This document shows positions 5,391 to 7,206 of a stretch of DNA of 7,206 nt, in pieces. The stretch is from positions 1 to 7,206 of the forward strand of contig JAUQQI010000056.1 in assembly GCA_030549955.1 (NCBI GenBank), written 5' to 3'. Below the pieces are notes generated by a model. It ran no database searches and was not told the origin of the DNA. It saw only the letters and a list, made by a program, of their open reading frames with translations. How positions within the stretch are numbered: position 1 is the stretch's first letter; each line of letters opens with the position of its first letter. The position numbers and the translations under genes are program-made. Origin of the DNA: Chloroflexota bacterium. Lineage in GTDB: Bacteria; Chloroflexota; Dehalococcoidia; JAUQQI01.

Positions 5391-6749
5391 GTGGAAGAGG
5401 TTCAGGTCCACGAGCTGGCCAGAAATATCGCCCGCGCCCTGCGGGAGGGCAAGCCCTCGGAGGCAGTGCAGGCCCTCGAGGGCCTGCACCCGGCCGACCA
5501 GGCCACGGTTTTCCGCGAGCTCGACCGGGCCGAGCAGGACCTGCTTATCAACCTGCTGAGCCCGGATGAGCTCGGGGCAATCCTCGAGTACATGCCTGAA
5601 GACGACCGGCTCGAGGTTGCAGGCCGAATCGAGCTCGGAACCCTCTCCCGGGTGCTGGATGAGGTCGACTCGGACGTGGCCGCCGACGTCCTCCACGAGC
5701 TTTCCCCGACGGAGGCCGAGCAGGTCCTCGGGCAGATGAAAGAGCGGGCCGAGGTCGAGCGGCTCCTGCCTTACGCCGATACGAGCGCCGGCGGCCTGAT
5801 GATGCCGGTGCCCATTGTCCTTCGGCCCTGGATGACCGCCGAGGACGCCATTAACCTGCTCCGGCGGGAAAAGCCGGACACGGACATCGTTTACTACCTG
5901 TTCGTCGTCGACGAAAACGACCGGCTCGTTGGGGTGGTAAGCCTGCGCCAGCTCGTCATCGCCGACCCGGATACGCTCATCGGCCAGATCATGGACCCCC
6001 AGGTCATCCATGTCGGGCCGGACACCGACCAGGAAGAGGTTGCCCGGCTCATGGAACACTATGACCTGCTGGCCCTGCCGGTCGTCGACCGGGACCGGCG
6101 GCTCCTGGGCATGGTCCTCATTGAGGACGTCGTTGACGTTATCGAAGAAGAGGCAACCGAGGACATGTTCCGGATGGTCGGCCTCTCCGAAGAGGAACGG
6201 GCCCTCGGGCCGGTCTCCGAATCGGTCCGGCTAAGGTTGCCCTGGCTCATCGTCAACCTCTATACGGCCTTCCTGGCCGGGTGGGTCGTAAGCCTGTTCG
6301 AAGAGTCGATTGCGAAGGTGGCTATCCTGGCCGCCATTATGCCGGTCATTTCCGGGCAGGGCGGCAACGACGGAATCCAGACGATTACCGTGATCATTCG
6401 CAGCCTGGCCCTCGGGGAGATTGGGGTTCAGGATGTATTCCGGCTGTTGCGCAAACAGATCCTGATCGCCCTGGCGAACGGGGTCGTCATCGGCGGGCTG
6501 ACCGGCCTGACCGTCGCACTCTGGAAAGGAAACGTCGCCCTGGCGGTGGTCGCGGCGGTCGCGATGGTCCTGAATATGGTTGTCGCCGGGATTTTCGGGG
6601 TAATCATCCCGGTCGCATTGAAGCTTCTGCGCCGGGACCCGGCCCAGGCCTCGGGCGTCATCCTGACAACATTTACCGACGTCTGCGGCTTCTTTATCTT
6701 CCTCGGTCTGGCAACCCTGCTTCTGAACTGGATCGAAGCTTCGGGGTAA
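5391..6749 (+). CDS. mgtE: MgtE-type magnesium transporter/channel with CBS domains
   Basis: The 452-residue product is a full-length MgtE, an inner-membrane Mg2+-selective channel gated by cytoplasmic Mg2+. Residues 1-130 are the helical MgtE N-domain, with repeated motifs such as LHPADQATVFREL, LSPDELGAILEYMPEDD and VAADVLHELSPTEAEQVLGQM. SAGGLMMPVPIVLRPWMTAEDAI opens the first CBS domain (about 137-195) and IGQIMDPQVIHVGPDTDQEEV the second (about 198-255). The acidic plug-helix region (IEEEATEDMFRMVGLSEEE) follows. From 283 on are about five membrane helices, with the conserved loop MPVISGQGGNDGIQT (317-331) and the pore signature DPAQASGVILTTFTDVCGF (416-433). Asp430 corresponds to the key Mg2+-binding pore aspartate of characterised MgtE (Asp432 in the Thermus protein). 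Acidic residues in the N and CBS domains fit Mg2+ sensing. The start is GTG with GGAGAG at good spacing. The gene stands alone, divergent from the cyclodeaminase gene. No intrinsic terminator with a T-run follows. Confidence 0.95.
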   Translation: MEEVQVHELARNIARALREGKPSEAVQALEGLHPADQATVFRELDRAEQDLLINLLSPDELGAILEYMPEDDRLEVAGRIELGTLSRVLDEVDSDVAADVLHELSPTEAEQVLGQMKERAEVERLLPYADTSAGGLMMPVPIVLRPWMTAEDAINLLRREKPDTDIVYYLFVVDENDRLVGVVSLRQLVIADPDTLIGQIMDPQVIHVGPDTDQEEVARLMEHYDLLALPVVDRDRRLLGMVLIEDVVDVIEEEATEDMFRMVGLSEEERALGPVSESVRLRLPWLIVNLYTAFLAGWVVSLFEESIAKVAILAAIMPVISGQGGNDGIQTITVIIRSLALGEIGVQDVFRLLRKQILIALANGVVIGGLTGLTVALWKGNVALAVVAAVAMVLNMVVAGIFGVIIPVALKLLRRDPAQASGVILTTFTDVCGFFIFLGLATLLLNWIEASG

Positions 6750-6876
6750 TCCGACCGGCCCAGGGCCTAAGCAACAATCGCTTAAACCACCTCCCAATGG
6801 CCACGGCCGAGCTCCAGCAGCCGGCCGGCATCGGCACTGGTCAGATGGTGGTGTGCCCCGGACTGGCCCTGCAGCC

Positions 6877-6900
6877 GAGAGGGCCGACCGCGGCCCTCTC
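6877..6900 (+). terminator. Perfect 10-bp GC-rich hairpin downstream of mgtE
   Basis: GAGAGGGCCG pairs exactly with CGGCCCTCTC around the tetraloop ACCG, about 128 nt after the mgtE stop. There is no T-tract on either side, so termination would need another factor. It may equally be part of a structured RNA. The strand is assigned only because mgtE reads toward it. Confidence 0.35.
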
Positions 6901-6925
6901 CGGTGGCCTACGTCGGCATAGAGCC

Positions 6926-6969
6926 GGTGCTTTCCCCAACGGCCTGGCACAGGCCTCGCAGTAAGCACC
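6926..6969. repeat. Nested stem-loop in the mgtE downstream region
   Basis: The outer arms GGTGCTT and AAGCACC enclose an internal loop and an inner stem GGCCTG-GCA-CAGGCC. The two coaxial helices with asymmetric internal loops resemble a folded RNA more than a simple terminator. No strand can be assigned from sequence. Confidence 0.4.
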
Positions 6970-7027
6970 AGCCAGCCCCTGACCGCCCCGGGCTCAACCA
7001 AGACCTGGTCCAGCAGCCAAAACCCCA

Positions 7028-7068
7028 TTGACAAACCGCCAGCCTTCAGTAGTTGGTACGCCAACTAC
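7028..7068 (+). promoter_or_regulatory. TTGACA box plus 8-bp-arm palindrome before the Cys-rich gene
   Basis: A perfect TTGACA (7028-7033) is followed 15 nt later by the inverted repeat GTAGTTGG-TACG-CCAACTAC (7049-7068), which covers the place where a -10 would be. The palindrome ends 25 bp before the ATG at 7094. No good TATAAT-like -10 is seen, so either the promoter is activator-dependent or regulated, or the palindrome is an RNA hairpin in the leader. A metal- or redox-responsive operator would suit a Cys-rich product, but this is inference. Confidence 0.45.
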
Positions 7069-7093
7069 GTAAGTTTCATGGGGGGTTAGCGGC

Positions 7094-7206
7094 ATGTGTA
7101 TCACTTGCGGTTGTGGCGAGCCGGAAGCAAACCGCGGCAACCCCAAGCATATCACCCTGCGCCAGTTCCGGGAAGCGGCCGACGCGGCTGAGGTTGACAT
7201 GGAGCA
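7094..7206 (+). CDS. Small Cys-rich protein MCITCGCG..., N-terminal part only
   Basis: The gene starts at ATG 7094 and runs off the right edge after 37 codons. The visible product begins MCITCGCGEPEANRGNPKH, followed by ITLRQFREAADAAEVDME. The Cys at positions 2, 5 and 7 form a CxxCxC cluster of the kind that binds a metal ion or metal cluster. The second part looks like one amphipathic helix. I associate short proteins of this build (MCxTCGCG, a polar loop with Gly-Asn/Asp-Pro, then a helix) with many bacteria, including Chloroflexota and Actinomycetota, but know of no established function. A run of six G (7080-7085) 8 nt upstream could serve as a Shine-Dalgarno. The codon usage fits the rest of the window. 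It lies downstream of mgtE on the same strand but 344 bp away, with its own candidate promoter. Confidence 0.7.
   Translation, partial: MCITCGCGEPEANRGNPKHITLRQFREAADAAEVDME

Larger units (their letters stand above)
6750..7093. other. 344-bp intergenic region with several strong inverted repeats and no convincing protein gene
   Basis: No reading frame here shows family features, good start signals or codon usage matching the neighbours. The stretch holds the following repeats: TAAGC/GCTTA (6768-6784 region, 5 bp, weak); GGCAC (6833-6837) with GTGCC (6853-6857); a perfect 10-bp stem GAGAGGGCCG/CGGCCCTCTC with loop ACCG (6877-6900); and a nested pair, an outer 7-bp stem GGTGCTT (6926-6932)/AAGCACC (6963-6969) enclosing GGCCTG/CAGGCC (6941-6955) with a 3-nt loop. 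A promoter-like palindrome near 7028-7068 is listed separately. The density of stems suggests an mgtE 3' end, a small RNA or a structured leader for the gene at 7094. I recognise no known RNA family. Confidence 0.55.

Noticed and set aside
5289..6059. Minus-strand open frame antisense to mgtE
   Set aside because: It lies opposite clear MgtE coding sequence and runs into the divergent promoter spacer. Its product has no recognisable domain.
6926..6969. SRP RNA domain IV or another housekeeping RNA
   Set aside because: The nested stem lacks the conserved GGAA tetraloop and AGCAG-type internal-loop signature. No RNase P or tmRNA core motifs are seen either.
6231..7064. Minus-strand open frame covering the gap after mgtE and the mgtE 3' half
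   Set aside because: Most of it is antisense to mgtE. The part in the gap has no motifs, and its start lies inside the palindrome near 7060.

Overview
The window is a GC-rich bacterial chromosomal segment with strong G/C third-position bias. It most likely comes from a member of the Chloroflexota. The lineage call rests mainly on the C-terminal module of the secreted amidase (the GYPVSRRFSWNGF...QWRPEVGRVYFVNVFDLL type), which I associate with secreted proteins of that phylum, and on general gene style. It is an inference, not a measured placement.

Layout, left to right. Positions 1-5246 carry five genes on the minus strand. Read in their own direction they are: an ornithine cyclodeaminase/mu-crystallin family NAD(P)-dependent enzyme (4293-5246, TTG start); a Tat-exported peptidoglycan-recognition/amidase_2 protein with a duplicated C-terminal module (2400-4220); a membrane-anchored extracytoplasmic protein of unknown function (1600 to about 2520) whose apparent start lies inside the amidase gene; a TAXI-type TRAP transporter solute-binding lipoprotein (285-1471) interrupted by a single-base frameshift; and the first 68 codons of the fused TRAP permease (1-205), which runs off the window. 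On the plus strand are mgtE, a CBS-domain Mg2+ transporter/channel (5391-6749), and at the right edge the start of a small Cys-rich protein (MCITCGCG..., from 7094).

Regulation and non-coding content. The 144-bp divergent spacer between the cyclodeaminase gene and mgtE holds a consensus TATAAT for the minus strand that shares its core with a TATAAC for the plus strand. An inverted repeat (GTGG-N6-CCAC) lies next to it. A perfect 10-bp hairpin separates the cyclodeaminase and amidase genes, and two hairpins separate the TRAP binding protein from its permease. The TRAP pair has its own good promoter candidate (TTGACA). The 344-bp gap after mgtE encodes no convincing protein but contains several strong inverted repeats. 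The last is an 8-bp-arm palindrome just downstream of a TTGACA, in front of the Cys-rich gene.

Functionally this is mostly ordinary housekeeping and envelope content: organic-acid uptake (TRAP), Mg2+ homeostasis, cell-wall or peptidoglycan processing, and an amino-acid-related dehydrogenase/deaminase. I see no convincing defence system, CRISPR array, mobile element, rRNA or tRNA. The most useful observations are the frameshifted TRAP binding protein, the out-of-frame overlap of about 121 bp between the amidase gene and its neighbour, the tandem C-terminal repeat and shifted zinc cysteine in the amidase, and the structured intergenic regions.
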